Origin: Saccoglossus kowalevskii
Lineage: Eukaryota; Hemichordata; Enteropneusta; Harrimaniidae
Assembly: GCF_000003605.2 (NCBI RefSeq)
Contig: NW_003144264.1
Location: forward strand, 1-11,333
DNA length: 11,333 nucleotides
Reading direction: 5' to 3'
The notes beneath the pieces were generated by a model. That model saw only the letters and a list, made by a program, of their open reading frames with translations. It was not told where the DNA came from and did no database searches. Shown piece by piece: positions 1-11,091 of the stretch. The position numbers and the translations under genes are program-made. Numbering within the stretch: the first letter of the stretch is position 1; the number at the start of each line of letters is the position of its first letter.

Positions 1-5
1 TCATC

Positions 6-175
6 ATGACAATTTAAAGATTTTATTCACTGACCCATTATGACAATTTCAGGATTTTATTCACTGACCCATCATGACAATTTCTGGATTTTATTCACTG
101 ACCCATCATGACAATTTCAGGATATTATTCACTGACTCATCATGACAATTTCTGGATTTTATTCACTGACCCATC
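6..175 (+). repeat. Five-unit block, left copy (partner 6602-6771)
   Basis: The first five units of the window have the variant order TTTAAAG core with CATTAT linker, consensus, CTGG core, GATATT unit with GACTC linker, then CTGG core. The same order, with a TTTCAAG core in the first unit, occurs at 6602-6771, exactly 194 units away. The partner runs directly into sequence matching 890 onward, so relative to it the left region contains 21 additional units (176-889, 714 bp). The fifth unit here ends in CATCGTTAC and has lost the unit ATG. Confidence 0.7.
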
Positions 176-243
176 GTTACAATTTCAGGATTTTATTCAC
201 TGACCCATCATGACAATTTCAGGATTTTATTCACTGACCCATC

Positions 244-515
244 ATGACAATTTCAAGATTTTATTCATTGACCCATCATGACAATTTCAGGATTTTATTC
301 ACTGACCCATCATGACAATTTCAGGATTTTATTCACTGACCCATCATGACAATTTCAAGATTTTATTCACTGACCCATCATGACAATTCCAAGATTTTAT
401 TCACTGACCCATCATGACAATTTCAAGATTTTATTCACTGACCCATCATGACAATTTCTGGATTTTATTCACTGACCCATCATGACAATTTCAGGATTTT
501 ATTCACTGACCCATC
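244..515 (+). repeat. Eight-unit block, left copy (partner 5548-5819)
   Basis: Eight consecutive units share variant states with 5548-5819: CAAG core with CATTG linker, consensus, consensus, CAAG, TTCCAAG, CAAG, CTGG, consensus. The TTCCAAG core, which I found in only four units of the window, anchors the match. The offset is 5304 bp, exactly 156 units. The segment lies inside the 21-unit stretch absent from the copy at 6602-8709, so it was copied or retained separately. Confidence 0.8.
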
Positions 516-889
516 ATGACAATTTCAAGATTTTATTCACTGACCCATCATGACAATTTCAAGATTTTATTCACTGACCCATTATGACAATTTCAGGATT
601 TTATTCACTGACCCATCATGACAATTTCAAGATTTTATTCACTGACCCATCATGACAATTTCAAGATTTTATTCACTGACCCATCATGACAATTTCAGGA
701 TTTTATTCACTGACCCATCATGACAATTTCAAGATTTTATTCACTGACCCATCATGACAATTTCAAGATTTTATTCACTGACCCATTATGACAATTTCAG
801 GATTTTATTCACTGACTCATCATGACAATTTCAGGATTTTATTCACTGACCCATTATGACAATTTCAGGATTTTATTCACTGACCCATC

Positions 890-2655
890 ATGACAATTTC
901 AGGATTTTATTCACTGACCCATCATGACAATTTAAAGATTTTATTCACTGACCCATCATGACAATTTCAGGATTTTATTCACTGAACCATCATGACAATT
1001 TCAGGATTTTATTCACTGACCCATCATGACAATTTCAGGATTTTATTCACTGAACCATCATGACAATTTCAGGATTTTGTTCACTGACCCATCATGACAA
1101 TTTCTGGATTTTATTCACTGACTCATCATGACAATTTCAGGATTTTATTCACTGACTCATCATGACAATTTCAGATTTTATTCACTGACCCATCATGACA
1201 ATTTCTGGATTTTATTCACTGACCCATCATGACAATTTCTGGATTTTATTCACTGACTCATCATGACAATTTCAGGATTTTATTCACTGACTCATCATGC
1301 CAATTTCAGGATTTTATTCACTGACTCATCATGACAATTTCAGGATTTTATTCACTGACTCATCATGACAATTTCAGGATTTTATTCACTGACTCATCAT
1401 GACAATTTCAGGATATTATTCACTGACCCATCATGACAATTTCAGGATATTATTCACTGACCCATCATGACAATTTCAGGATTTTATTCACTGACCCATC
1501 ATGACAATTTCTGGATTTTATTCACTGACCCATCATGACAATTTCAGGATTTTATTCACTGACTCATCATGACAATTTCAGGATTTTATTCACTGACTCA
1601 TCATGACAATTTCAGGATTTTATTCACTGACCCATCATGACAATTTCAGGATTTTATTCACTGACCCATCATGACAATTTCTGGATTTTATTCACTGACT
1701 CATCATGACAATTTCAGGATTTTATTCACTGAGCCATAATGACAATTTCAGGATTTTATTCACTGACCCATCATGACAATTTCAGGATTTTATTCACTGA
1801 CCCATCATGACAATTTCTGGATTTTATTCACTGACCCATCATGACAATTCCAAGATTTTATTCACTGACTCATCATGACAATTTCAGGATTTTATTCACT
1901 GACCCATCATGACAATTTCAAGATTTTATTCACTGACCCATCATGACAATTTCAGGATTTATTCACTGACCCATCATGACAATTTCAGGATTTTATTCAC
2001 TGACCCATCATGACAATTTCAAGATTTTATTCACTGACCCATCATGACAATTTCTGGATTTTATTCACTGACTCATCATGACAATTTCAGGATTTTATTC
2101 ACTGAGCCATAATGACAATTTCAGGATTTTATTCACTGACCCATCATGACAATTTCAGGATTTTATTCACTGACCCATCATGACAATTTCTGGATTTTAT
2201 TCACTGACTCATCATGACAATTTCAAGATTTTATTCACTGACCCATCATGACAATTTCAGGATTTTATTCACTGACCCATCATGACAATTTCAGGATTTT
2301 ATTCACTGACCCATCATGACAATTTCAGGATTTTATTCACTGACCCATCATGACAATTTCAGGATTTTATTCACTGACCCATCATGACAATTTCAGGATT
2401 TTATTCACTGACTCATCATGACAATTTCTGGATTTTATTCACTGACTCATCATGACAATTTCAGGATTTTATTCACTGACTCATCATGACAATTTCAAGA
2501 TTTTATTCACTGACCCATCATGACAATTTCTGGATTTTATTCACTGACTCATCATGACAATTTCAGGATTTTATTCACTGACCCATCATGACAATTTCAG
2601 GATTTTATTCACTGACCCATCATGACAATTTCAGGATTTTATTCACTGACCCATC
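890..2655 (+). repeat. Higher-order block, left copy (partner 6772-8709)
   Basis: This run of about 52 units shares an ordered series of rare variants with 6772-8709. The markers, in order, are a TTTAAAG core at 931, two GAACC linkers, a GTTCACTG unit near 1079, an ATGCCAAT unit at 1297, a GAGCCATAAT linker at 1731, a TTCCAAG core near 1850, and a second GAGCCATAAT at 2104. All recur in the same order in the partner. The offset is 5882 bp (173 units) at the first marker, 5883 at ATGCCAAT, 5951 at the first GAGCCATAAT and 5952 at the second. The steps match 1-bp deletions in this copy near 1174 and 1960 plus two extra units in the partner. After 2315 the match is interrupted and resumes at 2418-2655, where the partner has gained three further units. 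The direction of copying is not determined. Confidence 0.93.
1731..2113 (+). repeat. Eleven-unit higher-order period marked by GAGCCATAAT
   Basis: GAGCCATAAT linkers at 1731 and 2104 are 373 bp apart, which is 11 units minus the 1-bp deletion near 1960. In the right copy they are at 7682 and 8056, exactly 374 bp apart. In both places the preceding unit has a CTGG core with GACTC linker and the two following units are consensus. The local order therefore looks like an 11-unit repeat that was duplicated once before the larger block was copied. Confidence 0.7.
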
Positions 2656-4147
2656 ATGACAATTTCAGGATTTTATTCACTGACCCATCATGACAATTTC
2701 AGGATTTTATTCACTGAACCATCATGACAATTTCAGGATTTTATTCACTGACCCATCATGACAATTTCTGGATTTTATTCACTGACCCATCATGACAATT
2801 TCAGGATTTTATTCACTGAACCATCATGACAATTTCAGGATTTTATTCACTGACCCATCATGACAATTTCAAGATTTTATTCACTGACCCATCATGACAA
2901 TTTCAAGATTTTATTCACTGACCCATCATGACAATTTCAGGATTTTATTCACTGACCCATCATGACAATTTCAGGATTTTATTCACTGACCCATCATGAC
3001 AATTTCAGGATTTTATTCACTGACCCATCATGACAATTTCAGGATTTTATTCACTGACCCATCATGACAATTTCAGGATTTTATTCACTGACCCATCATG
3101 ACAATTTCAAGATTTTATTCACTGACCCATCATGACAATTTCAGGATTTTATTCACTGACCCATCATGACAATTTCTGGATTTTATTCACTGACCCATCA
3201 TGACAATTTCAGGATTTTATTCATTGACCCATCATGACAATTTCACGATTTTATTCACTGACCCATTATGACAATTTCAAGATTTTATTCACTGACCCAT
3301 CATGACAATTTCAGATTTTATTCATTGACCCATCATGACAATTTCAAGATTTTATTCACTGACCCATCATGACAATTTCAGGATTTTATTCACTGACCCA
3401 TCATGACAATTTCAAGATTTTATTCATTGACCCATCATGACAATTTCAGGATTTTATTCACTGACCCATCATGACAATTTCTGGATTTTATTCACTGACC
3501 CATCATGACAATTTCAGGATTTTATTCACTGACCCATCATGACAATTTCAAGATTTTATTCACTGACCCATCATGACAATTTCAGGATTTTATTCACTGA
3601 CCCATCATGACAATTTCAGGATTTTGTTCACTGACTCATCATGACAATTTCAGGATTTTATTCACTGACCCATCATGACAATTTCAGGATTTTATTCACT
3701 GACCCATCATGACAATTTCAGGATTTTATTCACTGACTCATCATGACAATTTCAGGATTTTATTCACTGACCCATCATGACAATTTCAGGATTTTATTCA
3801 CTGACCCATCATGACAATTTCAAGATTTTATTCACTGACCCATCATGACAATTTCAAGATTTTATTCACTGACCCATCATGACAATTTCAGGATTTTATT
3901 CACTGACCCATCATGACAATTTCAAGATTTTATTCACTGACCCATCATGACAATTTCAGGATTTTATTCACTGACCCATCATGACAATTTCAGGATTTTA
4001 TTCACTGACCCATCATGACAATTTCAGGATTTTATTCACTGACCCATCATGACAATTTCTGGATTTTATTCACTGACCCATCATGACAATTTCAGGATTT
4101 TATTCACTGACCCATCATGACAATTTCTGGATTTTATTCACTGACCC

Positions 4148-4457
4148 ATCATGACAATTTCAGGATTTTATTCATTGACCCATCATGACAATTTCAGGAT
4201 TTTATTCACTGACCCATTATGACAATTTCAAGATTTTATTCACTGACCCATCATGACAATTTCAGGATTTTATTCATTGACCCATCATGACAATTTCAAG
4301 ATTTTATTCACTGACCCATCATGACAATTTCAGGATTTTATTCATTGACCCATCATGACAATTTCAAGATTTTATTCATTGACCCATCATGACAATTTCA
4401 AGATTTTATTCATTGACCCATCATGACAATTTCAGGATTTTATTCATTGACCCATCA
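4148..4457 (+). repeat. Cluster of CATTG-linker units
   Basis: Six of nine successive units have CATTGACCC instead of CACTGACCC, at 4173, 4275, 4343, 4377, 4411 and 4445. Elsewhere this change is scattered, for example near 266, 3222, 3323, 3425, 5570, 5877, 8797 and 10604. The trio near 3222-3430 is spaced three units apart, and its first member lies 951 bp (28 units minus the deletion near 3314) before the cluster's first member. Local spread of a single C-to-T variant by small tandem duplications is the likely cause. Confidence 0.75.
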
Positions 4458-4559
4458 TGACAATTTCAGGATTTTATTCACTGACCCATTATGACAATTT
4501 CAAGATTTTATTCACTGACCGCATCATGACAATTTCAGGATTTTATTCACTGACCCATC

Positions 4560-4967
4560 ATGACAATTTCAAGATTTTATTCACTGACTCATCATGACAA
4601 TTTCAGGATTTTATTCACTGACCCATCATGACAATTTCAGGATTTTATTCACTGACCCATCATGACAATTTCAGGATTTTATTCACTGACCCATCATGAC
4701 AATTTCAGGATTTTATTCACTGACCCATCATGACAATTTCTGGATTTTATTCACTGACCCATCATGACAATTTCAGGATTTTATTCACTGACCCATCATG
4801 ACAATTTCAGGATTTTATTCACTGACCCATCATGACAATTTCAAGATTTTATTCACTGACTCATCATGACAATTTCTGGATTTTATTCACTGACTCATCA
4901 TGACAATTTCAGGATTTTATTCACTGACTCATCATGACAATTTCAGGATTTTATTCACTGACCCATC
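4560..4967 (+). repeat. Twelve-unit block, left copy (partner 9935-10342)
   Basis: Twelve successive units have the same core and linker states as 9935-10342: CAAG/GACTC, four consensus, CTGG, two consensus, CAAG/GACTC, CTGG/GACTC, consensus core/GACTC, consensus. The offset is 5375 bp, or 158 units plus 3 bp. The 3 bp equals the insertions between the copies (+2 near 5179, +1 near 9723). The unit before this block holds a 1-bp G insertion at 4521 that creates one of the few CpGs in the window. Confidence 0.85.
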
Positions 4968-5547
4968 ATGACAATTTCAGGATGTTATTCACTGACCCAT
5001 CATGACAATTTCAGGATTTTATTCACTGACTCATCATGACAATTTCAGGATTTTATTCACTGACCCATCATGACAATTTCAGGATTTTATTCACTGACCT
5101 ATCATGACAATTTCTGGATTTTATTCACTGACCCATCATGACAATTTCAGGATTTTATTCACTGACCCATCATGACAATATTTCAAGATTTTATTCACTG
5201 ACCCATCATGACAATTTCAGGATTTTATTCACTGACTCATCATGACAATTTCTGGATTTTATTCACTGACTCATCATGACAATTTCAGGATTTTATTCAC
5301 TGACCCATCATGACAATTTCAGGATTTTATTCACTGACCTATCATGACAATTTCTGGATTTAATTCACTGACCCATCATGACAATTTCAAGATTTTATTC
5401 ACTGACCCATCATGACAATTTCAGGATTTTATTCACTGACCCATCATGACAATTTCAAGATTTTATTCACTGACTCATCATGACAATTTCAGGATTTTAT
5501 TCACTGACTCATCATGACAATTGCAGGATTTTATTCACTGACCCATC

Positions 5548-5819
5548 ATGACAATTTCAAGATTTTATTCATTGACCCATCATGACAATTTCAGGATTTT
5601 ATTCACTGACCCATCATGACAATTTCAGGATTTTATTCACTGACCCATCATGACAATTTCAAGATTTTATTCACTGACCCATCATGACAATTCCAAGATT
5701 TTATTCACTGACCCATCATGACAATTTCAAGATTTTATTCACTGACCCATCATGACAATTTCTGGATTTTATTCACTGACCCATCATGACAATTTCAGGA
5801 TTTTATTCACTGACCCATC
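5548..5819 (+). repeat. Eight-unit block, right copy (partner 244-515)
   Basis: This is the partner of 244-515, with the TTCCAAG core at 5691 as shared marker. The preceding unit carries a private ATTGCAGG change near 5521. After the eight units the two copies follow different variant orders. Confidence 0.8.
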
Positions 5820-6601
5820 ATGACAATTTCAGGATTTTATTCACTGACTCATCATGACAATTTCAGGATTTTATTCATTGACCCATTATGACAATTTCAG
5901 GATTTTATTCACTGACCCATCATGACAATTTCAAGATTTTATTCACTGAACCATCATGACAATTTCAGGATTTTATTCACTGACCCATCATGACAATTTC
6001 AGGATTTTATTCACTGACCCATCATGACAATTTCAGGATTTTATTCACTGACCCATCATGACAATTTCTGGATTTTATTCACTGACCCATCATGACAATT
6101 TCAGGATTTTATTCACTGACCCATCATGACAATTTCAGGATTTTATTCACTGACCCATCATGACAATTTCAGGATTTTATTCACTGACCCATCATGACAA
6201 TTTCAGGATTTTATTCACTGACCCATCATGACAATTTCAGGATTTTATTCACTGACCCTTCATGACAATTTCTGGATTTTATTCACTGACCCATCATGAC
6301 AATTTCAGGATTTTATTCACTGACCCATCATGACAATTTCAGGATTTTATTCACTGACCCATCATGACAATTTCAGGATTTAATTCACTGACCCATCATG
6401 ACAATTTCAGGATTTAATTCACTGACCCATCATGACAATTTCAGGATTTTATTCACTGACCCATCATGACAATTTCAGGATTTTATTCACTGACTCATCA
6501 TGACAATTTCTGGATTTTATTCACTGACCCATTATGACAATTTCAGGATTTTATTCACTGACCCATTATGACAATTTCAGGATTGTATTCACTGACTCAT
6601 C

Positions 6602-6771
6602 ATGACAATTTCAAGATTTTATTCACTGACCCATTATGACAATTTCAGGATTTTATTCACTGACCCATCATGACAATTTCTGGATTTTATTCACTGACCC
6701 ATCATGACAATTTCAGGATATTATTCACTGACTCATCATGACAATTTCTGGATTTTATTCACTGACCCATC
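6602..6771 (+). repeat. Five-unit block, right copy (partner 6-175)
   Basis: This is the partner of the window's opening five units. It sits immediately upstream of the right copy of the large block, so 6602-8709 reads as 6-175 joined to 890-2655. The 714-bp difference is exactly 21 units, as unequal exchange within a 34-bp register would leave. Confidence 0.7.
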
Positions 6772-8709
6772 ATGACAATTTCAGGATTTTATTCACTGAC
6801 CCATCATGACAATTTAAAGATTTTATTCACTGACCCATCATGACAATTTCAGGATTTTATTCACTGAACCATCATGACAATTTCAGGATTTTATTCACTG
6901 ACCCATCATGACAATTTCAGGATTTTATTCACTGAACCATCATGACAATTTCAGGATTTTGTTCACTGACCCATCATGACAATTTCTGGATTTTATTCAC
7001 TGACTCATCATGACAATTTCAGGATTTTATTCACTGACTTATCATGACAATTTCAGGATTTTATTCACTGACCCATCATGACAATTTCTGGATTTTATTC
7101 ACTGACCCATCATGACAATTTCTGGATTTTATTCACTGACTCATCATGACAATTTCAGGATTTTATTCACTGACTCATCATGCCAATTGCAGGATTTTAT
7201 TCACTGACTCATCATGACAATTTCAGGATTTTATTCACTGACTCATCATGACAATTTCAGGATTTTATTCACTGACTCATCATGACAATTTCAGGATTTT
7301 ATTCACTGACCCATCATGACAATTTCTGGATTTTATTCACTGACCCATCATGACAATTTCAGGATTTTATTCACTGACCCATCATGACAATTTCAGGATA
7401 TTATTCACTGACCCATCATGACAATTTCAGGATTTTATTCACTGACCCATCATGACAATTTCTGGATTTTATTCACTGACCCATCATGACAATTTCAGGA
7501 TTTTATTCACTGACTCATCATGACAATTTCAGGATTTTATTCACTGACTCATCATGACAATTTCAGGATTTTATTCACTGACCCATCATGACAATTTCAG
7601 GATTTTATTCACTGACCCATCATGACAATTTCTGGATTTTATTCACTGACTCATCATGACAATTTCAGGATTTTATTCACTGAGCCATAATGACAATTTC
7701 AGGATTTTATTCACTGACCCATCATGACAATTTCAGGATTTTATTCACTGACCCATCATGACAATTTCTGGATTTTATTCACTGACCCATCATGACAATT
7801 CCAAGATTTTATTCACTGACTCATCATGACAATTTCAGGATTTTATTCACTGACCCATCATGACAATTTCAAGATTTTATTCACTGACCCATCATGACAA
7901 TTTCAGGATTTTATTCACTGACCCATCATGACAATTTCAGGATTTTATTCACTGACCCATCATGACAATTTCAAGATTTTATTCACTGACCCATCATGAC
8001 AATTTCTGGATTTTATTCACTGACTCATCATGACAATTTCAGGATTTTATTCACTGAGCCATAATGACAATTTCAGGATTTTATTCACTGACCCATCATG
8101 ACAATTTCAGGATTTTATTCACTGACCCATCATGACAATTTCTGGATTTTATTCACTGACTCATCATGACAATTTCAAGATTTTATTCACTGACCCATCA
8201 TGACAATTTCAGGATTTTATTCACTGACCCATCATGACAATTTCAGGATTTTATTCACTGACCCATCATGACAATTTCAGGATATTATTCACTGACCCAT
8301 CATGACAATTTCTGGATTTTATTCACTGACCCATCATGACAATTTCAGGATTTTATTCACTGACCCATCATGACAATTTCAAGATTTTATTCACTGACCC
8401 ATCATGACAATTTCAGGATTTTATTCACTGACCCATCATGACAATTTCAGGATTTTATTCACTGACCCATCATGACAATTTCTGGATTTTATTCACTGAC
8501 TCATCATGACAATTTCAGGATTTTATTCACTGACTCATCATGACAATTTCAAGATTTTATTCACTGACCCATCATGACAATTTCTGGATTTTATTCACTG
8601 ACTCATCATGACAATTTCAGGATTTTATTCACTGACCCATCATGACAATTTCAGGATTTTATTCACTGACCCATCATGACAATTTCAGGATTTTATTCAC
8701 TGACCCATC
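6772..8709 (+). repeat. Higher-order block, right copy (partner 890-2655)
   Basis: This is the partner of 890-2655. It carries the TTTAAAG core at 6813, GAACC linkers, the GTTCACTG unit near 6961, the ATGCC unit at 7180, GAGCCATAAT at 7682 and 8056, and TTCCAAG near 7799. It lacks the two 1-bp deletions of the left copy, has a private GACTTATC linker near 7038, and has ATTGCAGG where the left copy reads ATTTCAGG beside ATGCC. It has two additional units within about 7285-7420 and three additional units within about 8268-8471. These private differences show the copies have diverged and are not one sequence entered twice. Confidence 0.93.
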
Positions 8710-9287
8710 ATGACAATTTCTGGATTTTATTCACTGACCCATCATGACAATTTCAGGATATTATTCACTGACCCATCATGACAATTTCAGGATATTATTC
8801 ATTGACCCATCATGACAATTTCAGGATTTTATTCACTGACCCATCATGACAATTTCAAGATTTTATTCACTGACCCATCATGACAATTTCTGGATTTTAT
8901 TCACTGACCCATCATGACAATTTCAGGATTTTATTCACTGACTCATCATGACAATTTCAGGATTTTATTCACTGACTCATCATGACAATTTCAGGATTTT
9001 ATTCACTGAGCCATAATGACAATTTCAGGATTTTATTCACTGACCCATCATGACAATTTCAGGATTTTATTCACTGACCCATCATGACAATTTCTGGATT
9101 TTATTCACTGACTCATCATGACAATTTCAAGATTTTATTCACTGACCCATCATGACAATTTCAGGATTTTATTCACTGACCCATCATGACAATTTCAAGA
9201 TTTTATTCACTGACCCATCATGACAATTTCAAGATTTTATTCACTGACCCATCATGACAATTTCAAGATTTTATTCACTGACCCATC
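8710..9287 (+). repeat. Seventeen-unit block, left copy (partner 10514-11091)
   Basis: Seventeen units share their variant order with 10514-11091: CTGG, GATATT, GATATT with CATTG linker, consensus, CAAG, CTGG, two GACTC-linker units, the GAGCCATAAT unit (9008), two consensus, CTGG/GACTC, CAAG, consensus, and three CAAG. The offset is 1804 bp, or 53 units plus 2 bp, the 2 bp matching insertions near 9723 and 10385. Five further units (9288-9457) follow here that the partner lacks, after which the match resumes at 9458-9687 against 11092-11326. Confidence 0.93.
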
Positions 9288-9457
9288 ATGACAATTTCAG
9301 GATTTTATTCACTGACCCATCATGACAATTTCTGGATTTTATTCACTGACCCATTATGACAATTTCAAGATTTTATTCACTGACCCATCATGACAATTTC
9401 TGGATTTTATTCACTGACCCATCATGACAATTTCAGGATTTTATTCACTGACCCATC

Positions 9458-9687
9458 ATGACAATTTCAGGATTTTATTCACTGACTCATCATGACAATT
9501 TCTGGATTTTATTCACTGACTCATCATGACAATTTCAGGATTTTATTCACTGACTCATCATGACAATTTCAAGATTTTATTCACTGACCCATCATGACAA
9601 TTTCTGGATTTTATTCACTGACTCATCATGACAATTTCAGGATTTTATTCACTGACCCATCATGACAATTTCAGGATTTTATTCACT
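9458..9687 (+). repeat. Continuation block, left copy (partner 11092-11326)
   Basis: About seven units follow the order GACTC-linker, CTGG/GACTC, GACTC-linker, CAAG, CTGG/GACTC, consensus, GACTC-linker, the same as 11092-11326. The inner string CTGG/GACTC, GACTC, CAAG, CTGG/GACTC also occurs at about 2418-2553 and 8472-8607, giving four copies in the window. Confidence 0.85.
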
Positions 9688-9934
9688 GACTCATCATGAC
9701 AATTTCAAGATTTTATTCACTGATTCCATCATGACAATTTCAGGATTTTATTCACTGACCTATCATGACAATTTCTGGATTTTATTCACTGACCCATCAT
9801 GACAATTTCAGGATTTTATTCACTGACCCATCGTGACAATTTCAGGATATTATTCACTGACTCATCATGACAATTTCAGGATTTTATTCACTGACCCATC
9901 ATGACAATTTCAGGATTTTATTCACTGACCCATC

Positions 9935-10342
9935 ATGACAATTTCAAGATTTTATTCACTGACTCATCATGACAATTTCAGGATTTTATTCACTGACCCA
10001 TCATGACAATTTCAGGATTTTATTCACTGACCCATCATGACAATTTCAGGATTTTATTCACTGACCCATCATGACAATTTCAGGATTTTATTCACTGACC
10101 CATCATGACAATTTCTGGATTTTATTCACTGACCCATCATGACAATTTCAGGATTTTATTCACTGACCCATCATGACAATTTCAGGATTTTATTCACTGA
10201 CCCATCATGACAATTTCAAGATTTTATTCACTGACTCATCATGACAATTTCTGGATTTTATTCACTGACTCATCATGACAATTTCAGGATTTTATTCACT
10301 GACTCATCATGACAATTTCAGGATTTTATTCACTGACCCATC
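9935..10342 (+). repeat. Twelve-unit block, right copy (partner 4560-4967)
   Basis: This is the partner of 4560-4967. It is followed by a locally irregular patch: a GACAAATTC unit near 10348, a +1 T unit near 10385, and a unit near 10495-10503 with a compensating T loss and C gain. Indels are otherwise rare, so this patch may mark a junction before the copy starting at 10514. Confidence 0.85.
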
Positions 10343-10513
10343 ATGACAAATTCAAGATTTTATTCACTGACCCATCATGACAATTTTCAGGATTTTATTC
10401 ACTGACTCATCATGACAATTTCAGGATTTTATTCACTGACCCATCATGACAATTTCAGGATTTTATTCACTGACCCATCATGACAATTTCAGGATTTATT
10501 CACCTGACCCATC

Positions 10514-11091
10514 ATGACAATTTCTGGATTTTATTCACTGACCCATCATGACAATTTCAGGATATTATTCACTGACCCATCATGACAATTTCAGGATATT
10601 ATTCATTGACCCATCATGACAATTTCAGGATTTTATTCACTGACCCATCATGACAATTTCAAGATTTTATTCACTGACCCATCATGACAATTTCTGGATT
10701 TTATTCACTGACCCATCATGACAATTTCAGGATTTTATTCACTGACTCATCATGACAATTTCAGGATTTTATTCACTGACTCATCATGACAATTTCAGGA
10801 TTTTATTCACTGAGCCATAATGACAATTTCAGGATTTTATTCACTGACCCATCATGACAATTTCAGGATTTTATTCACTGACCCATCATGACAATTTCTG
10901 GATTTTATTCACTGACTCATCATGACAATTTCAAGATTTTATTCACTGACCCATCATGACAATTTCAGGATTTTATTCACTGACCCATCATGACAATTTC
11001 AAGATTTTATTCACTGACCCATCATGACAATTTCAAGATTTTATTCACTGACCCATCATGACAATTTCAAGATTTTATTCACTGACCCATC
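10514..11091 (+). repeat. Seventeen-unit block, right copy (partner 8710-9287)
   Basis: This is the partner of 8710-9287, carrying the sixth GAGCCATAAT linker of the window at 10812. It passes directly into 11092-11326, which matches 9458-9687. The 170-bp (five-unit) segment between the two matching parts of the other copy is absent here. Confidence 0.93.

Noticed and set aside
4171-4460. Bacterial promoters in CATTG units (TTGACC followed 17 bases later by GATTTT).
   Set aside because: The -10 match is poor and the arrangement is just the repeat with one base changed; nothing downstream is coding.
890-8709. The long-range copies as a pure assembly artefact.
   Set aside because: The copies carry private indels and substitutions (deletions near 1174 and 1960 in one, GACTTATC near 7038 in the other) and differ by whole units. 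Simple double entry would give identical copies. Collapse or mis-joining elsewhere in such an array cannot be excluded from sequence alone.
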